Source of the DNA: Isoperla grammatica
Lineage: Eukaryota; Arthropoda; Insecta; Plecoptera; Perlodidae
Direction: 5' to 3'
DNA length: 64,000 bases
Assembly (NCBI GenBank): GCA_945910005.1
Contig: OX246739.1
Coordinates: forward strand, 34,974,108 to 35,038,107
Shown: piece by piece, positions 1-10,204 of the stretch
Position numbering within the stretch: the first letter of the stretch is position 1
How the letters are laid out: the number at the start of each line of letters is the position of its first letter
Translations under genes and position numbers: made by a program
The notes under the pieces: generated by a model
Databases searched by the model: none
Seen by the model: only the letters and a program-made list of their open reading frames with translations
What the model was told of the DNA's origin: nothing

Positions 1-71
1 TGAAGAATACCTTTATATCGATCCCAAAATCCACCCAGAGCAGAGACCATTGAGAGAATTGTAACACCTAC

Positions 72-3000
72 CTGATGTATCTGTGCAGATAAAAGTATGG
101 AATATTGAACGACACATTCTTCTCCATATCTCTCAGAAATCCATAGCAAACCAGTAAGCCACTCAGGAGCAGAAACGTGTCGGGACCCAGTTCGCTGTTC
201 CTGATGAGTAGATGGTCCCAGTCGTATTGCGCCTACAATAGTGAAACACGTTTAGGGGTTACAGGATTCAACAAACTACTAACAAAATGCCAAAGTATTG
301 CAAGTGTTTTATATGGCAGACGTGTTGGAGAGAGGGGAAAGGGGAAAGGGGTGAGGGATTGATGATTAACGTCTCAAAATGTGTCAACGGTGCTTATTGA
401 AATGATTGAGTGAGTTATATGAAACAATGTGGTATAATATAAATATGTGAGATAAAATATATGAAAAACACCATATTTTGACATTGGTGTCCAAACCGCC
501 GTTTAACCTTGCTGGCGGGGATGTTGTGGGTGTGATGGGGGGGGGGGGGGGGGTGGGAGGGGGTGGCAAATACAAGTGATTTATCAGGTGCATCTCCAGA
601 CAATAGAATTTAAAAGCAGTGTGGGTATTTTTGCATTGCACAAGGTAGCTTAGAGTTGCGTCTAGTAGTACTTACAGACATCATCGTTTTGCTGTTAATG
701 GCTGGTGTGAGAGAGTGTATGTAAAATGTTTGACCAAGAAGAATCCACATGATGCTAACAGCTCGCATGCCGTGTACTGCTTGTAAGGTGTCGGTATCTA
801 CCGGCGAGTCCAACAACTGGCGCCCGTTGGAGAAGACGGAGAAAGATGCAACAAGAGCACAGTGGCTATCTGAAACAGATGTTACGTTTTGAGACTGTCG
901 AAGAGGTCAACATTGGCGTATTTTATTGTGTTTAGAATTCGTAAGTTTATAAATATTTACACATTATAATAGTTTCAGTAAAATTGGAAGAATATGGGCT
1001 ACATATTGTATTATATTTCCTTTTCGGTACGGGCCACCGGTATTCCTGACTGAAGATTTTGTCCAGGGTTTTCCTCAGTCATAAAATGAATGCTGGGATT
1101 GAGTTATACTAACAGCCCTCGGACATACTTCTCAACTGTTCCAATTACCACAACACCTAGTAAGTCACCAGGGGTATGAATTGTCCCGGGACAGGTTTCC
1201 TACGAAACACTATTGTATATTATTATTATCTACCTGAATCTCTCATGACGACGTCGTATGCTGTACTAAGCACAGTTATGGCACCGACGATCGCGAAGAA
1301 CAGTCTGAAACGAATCGTCATGACATTAGCTATACACCATCAGTAACAACTAATATTTTCAGCTTCCAAAAAGTAATCACTTTATAACTTAGATAACGTG
1401 AAATCAATCTTCGACATTTGTATCACTGGCTACTACTCTCCAACAATTGTGAATGCAACAAATGTTTGTGTTGTTATAGCACACATACTTTCGAATTAAA
1501 TAATAACATTTGCAAAAAGGAAATGCTTTTTTGAAACAACGAAACATTAATAAAAATAGCACTCAAAGTATCTAGCAGATACCATTTTGGTTATCAATTT
1601 TAAAGCAATTTTTAAAATGTGTTTTTAAACCGATCGAACCGGGGGTTTCGCAACGATAAGCATCCAAGCAGACACCACGAACACAAGTATCAATAGTTAC
1701 ATCGCAAACCAGGCACCAGATGTCAGCGCTATCGTCTGGTCGCGACTCCTGCAAGACTTGTCTGCAACTGTCAGCAGCGAGTCTCCTATCTCGTCCTGCA
1801 GGACACTGCGCAGGTGCACCTGCAGGTCACCTGCTGTGCAGGACGAGGGGATGCAGAGCGACCATCTGAGAAGCGGGAACATCGAGACATTCTGAAACAA
1901 CGAGGCATTACTAGGCTCCACCTCAGTACTTGCGTTTTAAAACAACACAAAAAGTATAATTTGATTATAATCCGTATACCACGGTCATACTGAATGGTAT
2001 AGCTAGCTATACATCTCCTGGCGAGGGTTGGTTGATTGATATTTGGGCTTAACGTCTCATATTTTTGCAACGTGGCTAATCGAGACAATGAGTGGGTGAA
2101 ATATGAAGATGAAATAGGGGGATGTTTGGAGGAAAGGGGCAAGTAGGAGGGCGGGGAGGATAGGGGAAGGGGAGGATCGGGGAGAGGGGGAGGACGTGGA
2201 CTCGTGGAGGAGGATGGGAACTCTCAAGTGTATGAGGGTTACCGGGATTGACAACTTGTCTATAGTAGATAGCATATAAGTATAACAGTGGTGCTCGTAC
2301 ACCGACATATTATGTATTTTTGATTATCCTTGGCTATGTTTTCATCAGAACATATATAAAGAGAGCGAATAGGATAAAAGTTTAAAGATATTCGTCCATT
2401 TATCGTACACTAGTTTTGGCAAACCTTTTTCAAGCACCCTTACTTGAGCCACTGACCATTCTCAGTGTATGGAATGAACAGACTCATAAGTTCATAACGT
2501 TTATTGGTAACAGCAGAAGGTGTCTCAACTACCGATGAGAACAGTCAAATTATAAAACTTTATACTACAAACCACAAAAGCTGTATTCTTGTAGCTCATA
2601 CCAGATGCTTCGTCGAGGTCGCTTCCAGGGTCACCATGCAGTTCTGCCCTGAGAAGCGTCCCGACGCCGTAACGACGCCTTTGACCATCAGACACTCGTC
2701 GTAGTTGCCCAGGGCCACCACGTTGCCTGTCAGGAGGCCCGAGGGGACCTTGGAGCTCGCGTCCAGCACTGCGGGCAGACATAGTCACGTGACGTATTAG
2801 GGGGGTAGTGAGGCCCTAGGGGACCTTGGAGCTCGCGTCCAGCACTGCGGGCAGACATAGTCACGTGACGTATTAGGGGGGTAGTGAGGCCCTAGGGGAC
2901 CTTGGAGCTCGCGTCCAGCACTGCGGGCAGACATAGTCACGTGACGTATTAGGGGGGTAGTGAGGCCCTAGGGGACCTTGGAGCTCGCGTCCAGCACTGC

Positions 3001-4092
3001 GGGCAGACATAGTCACGTGACGTATTAGGGGGGTAGTGAGGCCCTAGGGGACCTTGGAGCTCGCGTCCAGCACTGCGGGCAGACATAGTCACGTGACGTA
3101 TTAGGGGGGTAGTGAGGCCCTAGGGGACCTTGGAGCTCGCGTCCAGCACTGAGGGCAGACATAGTCACGTGACGTATTAGGGGGGTAGTGAGGCCCTAGG
3201 GGACCTTGGAGCTCGCGTCCAGCACTGAGGGCAGACATAGTCACGTGACGTATTAGGGGGGTAGTGAGGCCCTAGGGGACCTTGGAGCTCGCGTCCAGCA
3301 CTGCGGGCAGACATAGTCACGTGACGTATTAGGGGGGTAGTGAGGCCCTAGGGGACCTTGGAGCTCGCGTCCAGCACTGGGGGCAGACATAGTCACGTGA
3401 CGTATTAGGGGGGTAGTGAGGCCCTAGGGGACCTTGGAGCTCGCGTCCAGCACTGCGGGCAGACATAGTCACGTGACGTATTAGGGGGGTAGTGAGGCCC
3501 TAGGGGACCTTGGAGCTCGCGTCCAGCACTGGGGGCAGACAAAGTCACGTGACGTAATAGGGGTGGGAGGGGAGGGGTAGTGAGGCCCGAGGGGACCTTG
3601 GAGCTCGCGTCCAGCACTGGGGGCAGACAAAGTCACGTGACGTATTAGGGGGGGGAGGGGGGGGGGGGGGGTTGATGGAGCCCGAGGGAACCTTATAACA
3701 AAGCCGAAAAGTCGACAATGTTGGCCACACACGTTGAATTTGTTTCGTTATAGATAAGTGATTCGTAACCACCCGGCGAGACCCAATTTCAAATACTGTT
3801 CGCTGATTGGCCACGAAACACTCGTCTATGATTAACACGTCGTATGAATGTATAGCCTGTGTGTTGCACACTCACTGCGTAACGCCCAGTCAACCCCGTC
3901 CCTGGCAGCCTGTTTGTACGCCGCGCTGTCTTGTCTGCATCTCTCGCTGTCCACCGCATCCGAGGCGGGCAAGTAGATGGCCAGCATCCGGTCCAGGTCG
4001 AGACCGGAAGGTCCTGGCAGCCATGTTTCTGCCAGCACGTGCGCGCGCACCAAGCCCAGTGCAACGCAAGCAAACACAAGCAGCTCCACCAT
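72..4092 (-). CDS. nrf-6-like membrane acyltransferase, 5' half (runs off left edge)
   Basis: Six exons join in phase on the minus strand: 4092-3876, 2768-2602, 1891-1701, 1304-1234, 869-676 and 232-72, giving about 333 residues before the window ends. The ATG at 4092 opens a hydrophobic signal peptide (MVELLVFACVALGLVRA). Residues ~25-190 form the cysteine-rich extracellular NRF domain, with ALRMLDASSKVPSG, LGNYDECL, GQNC and SLCIPSSC. A membrane segment follows (AIVGAITVLSTAYD). Then comes the start of an acyltransferase-3 domain: VHGMRAVSIMWILLGQTF, PDTFLLLSGLLV and FYLHRYIR. Known family members (C. elegans nrf-6, ndg-4 and insect relatives) are multipass proteins linked to lipid or drug uptake. 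The usual His of the R-x10-H motif is Gln262 here. Intron 1 contains the 76-bp minisatellite. A further short exon between exons 2 and 3 cannot be excluded, although they join in phase. Confidence 0.87.
366..567 (+). repeat. Dispersed repeat fragment with G-run
   Basis: The stretch 366-425 (ttaacgtctcaaaatgtgtc...) resembles 2048-2110 and 20545-20600, so it belongs to a short dispersed repeat. At 535-567 there is a run of G interrupted only by a few T or A. Everything here is intronic in the nrf-6-like gene. Confidence 0.5.
1021..1213 (+). repeat. tRNA-derived SINE, body only
   Basis: This copy contains GGCCACCGGTATTCCTGACT, then a body with 'aatgctgggattgag' and 'caggtttcctacgaa'. The same body occurs inverted at 35881-36115 and, with a tRNA-like head, at 52443-52760. 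It lies in the intron between nrf-6-like exons 4 and 5. Confidence 0.7.
2030..2300 (+). repeat. Dispersed repeat with purine-rich tract
   Basis: The segment 'aacgtctcatatttttgcaacg' near 2048 matches the 366 and 20545 copies. It is followed by a G/A-rich tract at about 2112-2215. It lies in the intron between nrf-6-like exons 2 and 3. No coding signal is seen. Confidence 0.45.
2734..3662 (-). repeat. 76-bp minisatellite carrying copies of a 3' splice site
   Basis: There are twelve units. Period-marker positions are 2734, 2810, 2886, 2962, 3038, 3114, 3190, 3266, 3342, 3418, 3494 and 3577; the 3494 unit is 83 bp long, and a degenerate partial lies near 3676. Read on the minus strand, each unit holds a C-rich tract, an acceptor (CCCGCAG, CCCTCAG or CCCCCAG) and the first ~32 nt of exon 2 of the nrf-6-like gene. 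The 2734 unit overlaps the true exon. The intermediate units have TCG (Ser) changed to TAG; the true exon and the 3577 unit keep TCG. Confidence 0.95.
2757..2770 (-). promoter_or_regulatory. Authentic acceptor of nrf-6-like exon 2
   Basis: CTGCCCGCAG followed by TG joins to the A left by exon 1 (donor CGCA|GTGAGT at 3876), making the ATG codon of ALRMLDASS. It is the acceptor nearest exon 2, behind at least eleven near-identical decoys further upstream in the intron. Keeping the conserved NRF-domain frame into GLLTGNVVALGNYDE requires this copy. Confidence 0.8.
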
Positions 4093-5648
4093 CGCACTAA
4101 AGGTCTCGGGAGAATCTGTTGACAACAGATTGTTTTGTGTAGCCTATCGTTTGACAGTTGTTATCTTAGTAAGGTCATGTATTATTTTGACAGTAGGACA
4201 ATTTGCATTCATAATCAATCTGATAAAGAAGATTATGTTTTTTAATCAGGGGACTTGTTTGTTATAAGATAACGTAAACAAATAAATAACCAAACACATA
4301 ACTCTTTGATAGATTCATTTTGTTACTTGCAGACGGAAATAAAATACGAATTTTCGAACTATCTTTTCATTTTTGAGATGCTGAATTCCCACCTCTAGAA
4401 ATAAGAGCCGTTATTGGAAATTTCCTCATGACAAACATGGCACCTTCTAGAAGACCCCATGGGTTTGTAATGAAATGGTTATTGAAACTTATCCTAGATT
4501 ATTAAATCGGAGATTAACAAAGATTGGTGAATTCAGACGTTACTTTGGGAAATTAAAAACCCCAAACAAACTCCAGCAGCACTTTAAAGGAATAGTCAGG
4601 AAAAATACTAAAAAAACTACCATTTGTATATGTCCACCATCAAATATGGAAAACATGACTAGTAAAAGATACCATACTTTAAACGCAGGCGGTTAAAAAA
4701 TTAAAGAAAACGTGATTTTTTGACTTGTTGCTACCAAGTAGCACCGAGCAATTTTTCTTATGGTAATTACCATTTTAAAAAAATGTTGCCTCAAAATAGT
4801 AAGAACACCGGCTAAAATAGGGGACTTATAATCGATGAGGAGTTTTAATGTGCATCGTTTCTCTACCGATAACATGCTTCTTTCTTAGTACAAACGTGTA
4901 CTTCGACAAAATGCCCTGCAATTAATTTTTTTGTGACTTGATGTGTAGAAAGGTTGCAATCTGTTTTGAGCGGTGCTGTCCTCAGTCACCGAGTGTTGTG
5001 GCTGGATTCGTATTACACAATGAGTGCTCTGTCTATCGGGAAGGCGCTAGCGACCTCAGAACCGATACAGCTGTTCTACGCTTTAGAAGAAAAATGCACC
5101 AGGGCTGGCGAAGGGAATCTAGTAGAATAGCTAAATGTTCACTATTTTTTTTTCTTGCATTGAAGCAACCTATATCAATTTTATTATACACATAACTGAA
5201 TTTCATGCACTTATGACTCATTGGTGATTTTTTAGTTTTTCACTTGACTATTCCTTTAAATGAAGCCTAAATAAATCGTCCGTGAATGATGTCTAACAAC
5301 ATTGGCAGCTCATTATCTTCAGTGCGTCAACCACACGTAACGCACCGAGTGATGCGTGTGTGTTGACTTGGGTCAAAGCACTGCAGAGTGACAGCACAGT
5401 GCATCACTAGAGTGCATCGCCTGCATCACTAGAGTGCATCGGAATCATCTCAACTTGATTCTCATCAGTGTCAGCTACACCTCACGATACGTATTTGACA
5501 CACACAAGCCCACAAGGAAAACCGTAGTCGCATTCGCAGTTGTAGCCTGACATTCTATGAGAGAGTTTCGTATACTGTGTAGGCCTAACCTCCATTCTGA
5601 TTAAAATAAGATTCTTACGTCATATTATTCAATTATAATACATCAATA
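4093..5648. other. Intergenic region between divergent genes
   Basis: This separates the start of the nrf-6-like gene (minus) from the first ATG of the unknown plus-strand gene, so promoters of both may lie here. Apart from the TTAA-flanked element at 4584-5259, I see only a short direct repeat (gcatcactagagtgcatcg) at 5402-5440. I recognise no clear TATA box or initiator. Confidence 0.4.
4584..5259. mobile_element. TTAA-flanked element with short inverted ends
   Basis: The left end reads TTAA-AGGAATAGTCA and the right end TGACTATTCCT-TTAA, so inverted ends of about 11 bp are bordered on both sides by TTAA. Insertion into TTAA is known for piggyBac-type transposons. The ends do not start with the usual CCC, so family assignment is inference. 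No transposase is encoded in the ~670 bp interior. Confidence 0.6.
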
Positions 5649-8119
5649 ATGTGGTCAATAATTGGGAATGGGATAAAACAAGTATTACTTAAAATGGCAG
5701 ATTTGTGCGGACAGCCAATTGTGGTGAAGAAATACAAAGTGCTCAATTCTTTGGCTTGTCAGCTGAGGCCAAACAAGGAAGACGAACAAATAGACCGTGG
5801 ATATTATCATGGGCCTGCCTATCCACCATTTGCGTGAGTATTAATAACTTTAATTAGAGTAGTGTCACTAAAAAATATTACATGAAAAAAATATATGTTT
5901 TTAAAAACAACGCTTATATTTTAATGCACTAAAAAGTAAAAAAATAAATTTTCGCCCAACAAATTTTTGCCTTACTCGGAAAATAAAAGCGTTGGGCGCT
6001 TTCGGTATTGACATAGATTGCAGTATTCTGCTGTTTATGCAGGGAAAGCGCCCAACGCTTTTATTTTCCGAGTAAGGCAAAAATTTGTTGGGCGAAAATT
6101 TATTTTTTACTTTTTAGTGCATTAAAATATAAGCGTTGTTTTTAAAAAAATATATTTTTTTCATGTAATATTATTTTATACTTTTTAGTCTTAAAGAATC
6201 TTGCAATCGAATATATATCGAATATCGATTAATTAATTATGATGGTTTAATTGATTATTTAGTAAATATGACAATTGATTCATGTATTGTCATTAAGAAT
6301 ACGTCTGTGTGCAAACTTTCAGCTCAATTCGACGTTCGAAAGTGAGTGTTTTAGCGATCCCCACATAAAACATCAATTAATTAATTATGATGGCTTAATT
6401 GAATATTTAGTAAATATGACAATTGATTCATGTATTGTCATTAAGAATACGTCTGTGTGAAAACTTTCAACTCGATTCGACGCTGGGAAGTGGGTGAAAC
6501 ATCGATTCCCATATAAAACATTAATTAATTATGATGAATTAATTGACTAATTTAGTAAATATGACAATTAATACATGTATTGTCATTAAGAATACGTCTG
6601 TGTGAAAACTTTCAACTCGATTTGACGTTGAAAAGTGGGTAAACATCGATTTCCATATAAAACATTAATTAATTAATTATGATGAATTATTGACAATTTA
6701 GTTAATGTGACAATTGATTCGTGTATTGTTATTAAGAATACGTCTGTGTGAAAACTTTTAACTCAATTTGACGTTAGAAAGTGGACTGTACATCGATTTC
6801 CATGTAAAACATTAATTAATTAATTATGATAAATTAATTGACAATTAAGTAAATATGACAACTGATTCGTGTATTGTCATTAAGAATACGTCTGTGTGAA
6901 GACTTTCAACTCGATTTGACGTTGAAAAGTGGGTTAAACATCGATTCCCATATAAAACATTAATTAATTAATTATGATGAATAAATTGACAATTTAGTAA
7001 ATATGACAGTTGATTCATGTATTGTCATTAGAAATACATCTGTGTAAAAACTTTCAGCTTGATCGGACATTTAAAAGTAGGTGAAATATCGATTCAAAGA
7101 TTCATCGATTTCCATGTAAAACATTAATTAATTAATTATGATGAATTAATTGACAATTTAGTAAATATGACAGTTGATTCATGCATTGTCATCAGGAATA
7201 CGTCTGTGTAAAAGATTTCAGCTTGGTCGGACATCTAAAAGTAGGTGGAATATCGATTCAAAGATTTCGTCCAGACAAACAAGGCAAGTTAATATAAGCG
7301 TTGTAAAAAAATACTACACAATCTGTTAAAATTTGTTATTTTATTAGATGAACGCTTCAAAGTTTTTGTTAAATTGTTGTGTTGTAGAATGTAGACGACA
7401 TAAAACAATTCCGTCTCTCAGGCCAATGAGGGTAAAGTTTTGACTTGGATGCCACTTTGAATTGTCATATGCCTCGAGAGGTGAACAATTATAATATTGT
7501 ATGGAAAGTATACACACTTAATTGTTAACGTGTTTTGTTTGTTAGTTGTAGTGTAAGTGCAACCGGAGTGATATATCCAAATCGTTTGTCGCAGATATCT
7601 TCAAAATCCCATTCTGTGATGCTTGGATGCGTCCTTAAGCATACGATTAGTTGGCGAACCTCTTGTTTGTAATTTCTGATCAGTATTTTATGTTTTAACA
7701 TTTTTGTATTCCCGAGACCGATATTTAGATAAAGACATTTCACTGTTAGTTGTTATGACTGATAGTATCTGCATAAACTGACTATTCAATGCCTAGTTAT
7801 TTCAGTACGACAAACAGTATACATTTGAAATTAATATTAATTATTAATCTGATCCACTATTATAATAATAATAGAGGCTTTTGTGATTTTCTAACACCAC
7901 CCTCTTAAACGGAGTTTTCTATTTCCACGCAGGCTAGGGTTCGATCCTCTGCTACTGTTGGCTGGCCTAGCGTTCCTGGCTCTGCTGCTCCAGACCTTTC
8001 ACTCCTTCTTCTACAGGACACACATGCACGCCGGGCTGCCTACCAGCACCCTGCCTCGGTCAGGCCACGACCACTTGGCGCATCTAGCTGACTTCGTCAC
8101 CTCCGCTCTGCACAAATAC
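5649..8119 (+). CDS. Unknown small gene with one membrane segment (two exons seen)
   Basis: Exon 5649-5833 ends TTTGC|GTGAGT and exon 7933-8119 begins after a pyrimidine-rich acceptor ending ACGCAG|G. The junction is in phase and reads AYPPFA-LGFDP. The protein starts at ATG 5649, or at ATG 5694, which has the better context (AAAATGG). It contains KKYKVLNSLACQLRPNKEDE and RGYYHGPAYPP, then a strongly hydrophobic segment (PLLLLAGLAFLALLLQ), then a His-rich stretch (SGHDHLAHLADF). The second exon ends at a consensus donor (TAC|GTGAGT), so more exons are expected, but I could not identify any. Read without splicing, it would stop after four more codons. I do not recognise the family. The intron holds a hairpin element and a satellite array. 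Confidence 0.55.
5867..6189. mobile_element. Long hairpin (palindromic) element
   Basis: Two arms of roughly 135 bp (about 5867-6003 and 6051-6189) are near-perfect reverse complements around a loop of about 45 bp. Shared landmarks are 'aacgcttatattttaatgca', 'ttcgcccaacaaatttttgc' and 'aaaagcgttgggcgcttt'. No ORF is present. It behaves like a foldback or MITE-type element and begins only ~34 bp after the donor of the preceding plus-strand exon. Confidence 0.85.
6195..7280 (+). repeat. ~147-bp satellite array, 7 copies
   Basis: The landmark 'aagaatacgtctgtgtg' or a close variant recurs at about 6295, 6443, 6588, 6734, 6882, 7029 and 7193. This gives spacings of 148, 145, 146, 148, 147 and ~164 bp. 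Each unit contains attaattaattatgatgaatt, catgtattgtcatt and 'catcgattcccatataaaac'. The longer final spacing comes from a short internal duplication near 7092-7115. The array is flanked on the right by 'aatataagcgttgt', an echo of the hairpin arm at 5907. Confidence 0.9.
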
Positions 8120-8556
8120 GTGAGTACACGCTAGCTTGTCCGATGCTGACGTAGGCTACATGTTTTCTGCATTTTGTCGGTACAATACACCCTACCTTTA
8201 CATCCATTCAAGTCCAAGATATATTATCCGAAACTATCTTAATGTTTTCGCATGATTGTGTGTTCCAGGAAAAATTAAGCATTCAGCGAGAACCAAGAGA
8301 ACTCAAGAACAATGACTCACCATCTTTGATTTCAATGCTACTTCCTACGATCGAAAAGTTTATTACGAAATCTAAAACGGGTGACTCGTAAATAAAGTCT
8401 AGAGAGTAAGAAAAGATTGGTTTGGAAAAGGCCTTACCTGGGAATGAGATGTCTGTTAGAAACAAATTGGTTTTGAAGGTTAAAGACACCATGATTGATG
8501 TCTTGTACAATATATTTGTAGATTTACGTAAAATTGTTAGATCTAATTTGGTGTAG
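8120..8556. other. Non-coding stretch after the plus-strand exon
   Basis: It begins with the donor GTGAGTAC. I see no further exon or repeat before the inverted transposon pair. Confidence 0.4.
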
Positions 8557-9790
8557 TAGTCCTTTGCATAACGCTCGAAAAAGGCCTGGTCGGTATAAAA
8601 TTTGGGTCAAAGGATGACATATATCAAATGAAAGCTTGAAACGAGCACTTTTCAAAAAACCATGATATACCTCTGGCAAATCCAGCTTTCTATGTCAAAA
8701 TTAGGATCAAAGGTCAAATTTGTAATTTTTTTAATAATTTTTAATTAAATAATGAAAGATGTTTGCAAGTAAAAACATACACTTTATGTAAGGTAAATGT
8801 ATTATGTTTATTAAAAAAAAAAAAAATGACCTCTTTAACATTTTTTGACCTTGATTGGGGTCAATTTCCTCAAAATGGGTAATTTTTTAAATTTTCTTCG
8901 ATTTATTGGCCAATATTCATTATATCAACGTACTTACTCATAAATACGTTAAAATGAATAGTTCTTATTGTTATCACATTGCTTGCACGGTATTCATTCA
9001 AAATGGCGGTCTAAGGTCAATAGGTAAGTATCGTCAAACTAGGTCTAGTAACTAAAATATTACTTGTGGGTACTCTAAAGACGTAGAATTTTAATTGCAA
9101 TTGCAATAACGAATAATAATATTATGTCTTAATCGTATGATAATGTCATTTTCATATAACTTATAAACTATTTAAGTTTATTACTGAATTTTTATTAAAT
9201 GTCTTCAGCAATCAGGATATTCTTGAATTGGTGTGCTACTGTAACAAAATACGGTTTTAGAAAAGAGCCGGACTATCTTCAGATACGTGATATGATACTA
9301 TTATGTTATATCTACCTTAGCAGTTAGCACCCACTGTCCAAGTCGTCAGATTAATCACCTTCTGGCTCACTGGAATTCTCATGCTGGCTACTGGTACTGG
9401 TGCTGGTATTTGTACAATCCTTCAGCTTACAAGCGTGGGTACACTTTTTTTGATTGGCCAAACACTCACATGTCGGCATCTTGCAAACACGGCAACAGTT
9501 ACAGACTAAAAGATCCATAACGGCCAAAGGTGCTGGAGTTCCAACCGGCCACTCATTGCTCAGATCTCCTTCTGCCGTGGTTTTCCATCTATAGCCACAT
9601 GGATCAGGAACATCAAGGTTGGCGCCCAAACAACGTATCCAGACCGCTGTTTGGTAGTTAGCTCGCAGCTGCAGGATTTGAAGCAGTCGACAATCATTTC
9701 AAGGTGGTAGCTCATTAGACTTTATATCATCACATTTACTTTTAAAAAGCTCGTAGGGTAGCTGAATTGACGCTTGACTACCAAAAATCA
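8557..9790 (-). mobile_element. Transposon-like unit, left (inverted) copy
   Basis: This is the reverse complement of 10205-11432, sharing a long AT-rich non-coding part (landmark 'tataaaatttgggtcaaa' near 8598) and a cysteine-rich ORF. The outer end carries 'tagtcctttgcataacg', matched in inverse orientation by 'cgttatgcaaaggacta' at the far right. A TA dinucleotide beside both ends could be a target duplication, but I cannot prove it. Confidence 0.75.
9351..9698 (-). pseudogene. CXC/tesmin-like cysteine-rich ORF of a mobile element, 3' part
   Basis: An open frame of about 115 codons ends at TAA (9351) and has no start of its own: a stop lies immediately upstream at 9699-9701. It reads LRANYQTAVWIRCLGANLDV, then GYRWKTTAEGDLSNEW, GTPAPLAVMDLL, and the array CNCCRVCKMPTCECLANQ...CTHACKLKDCTN. 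The C-x-C...C-x-C...C-x3-C-x4-C-x-N spacing with upstream GW and aP motifs resembles the CXC-type C-terminus of uncharacterised, often repeat-borne animal proteins. Function is unknown, and metal binding is inferred from the cysteines. It is probably the broken 3' end of a larger transposon gene. Confidence 0.6.
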
Positions 9791-10204
9791 AACACACTTC
9801 GAAGATGTGTAAAAACTAGCGAGTTCGTTGGGATTCGAAGTATGTAATACCCTCCCTGATCTCCATGCACTGGTTGTGACAAAGGTTGGAATTCATAGTC
9901 GGCCACTTCACTTAGAGGCACCCAATGTTGCTATGGATATGTTTTCTATATTGGAAATAACCTGTATGAAACTGTTACCTTGTTAACAACGGGCGCATCT
10001 AGGTATAGGGGACGACTATGAGTTCCAACCCGAGTGAGCTCATTCAGTGGTAAAGGGAAAAAGAGAACTTTGAATATCATGAGAAAAAAAAACGCATTTC
10101 TGTGTGAAGCTAAGCAAGATGGGTCAGGACTGGAGAGTTTCTATTGATGTCATAAAAAAAACTTGAAGAGTTTGTCTGTAAACTGTGCTCTTTGACCACG
10201 ACTC
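9791..10204. other. Spacer between inverted copies
   Basis: This non-coding centre of the inverted pair carries its own inverted motif: gttggaattcatagtcg near 9884 and cgactatgagttccaac near 10013. The same motif reappears at about 11765. Confidence 0.5.

Noticed and set aside
3405..3871. Proline-rich open frames across the 76-bp array
   Set aside because: They are readings of the minisatellite and C-rich tract in shifting frames. Only the 2602-2768 exon fits the NRF domain with correct splice phases.
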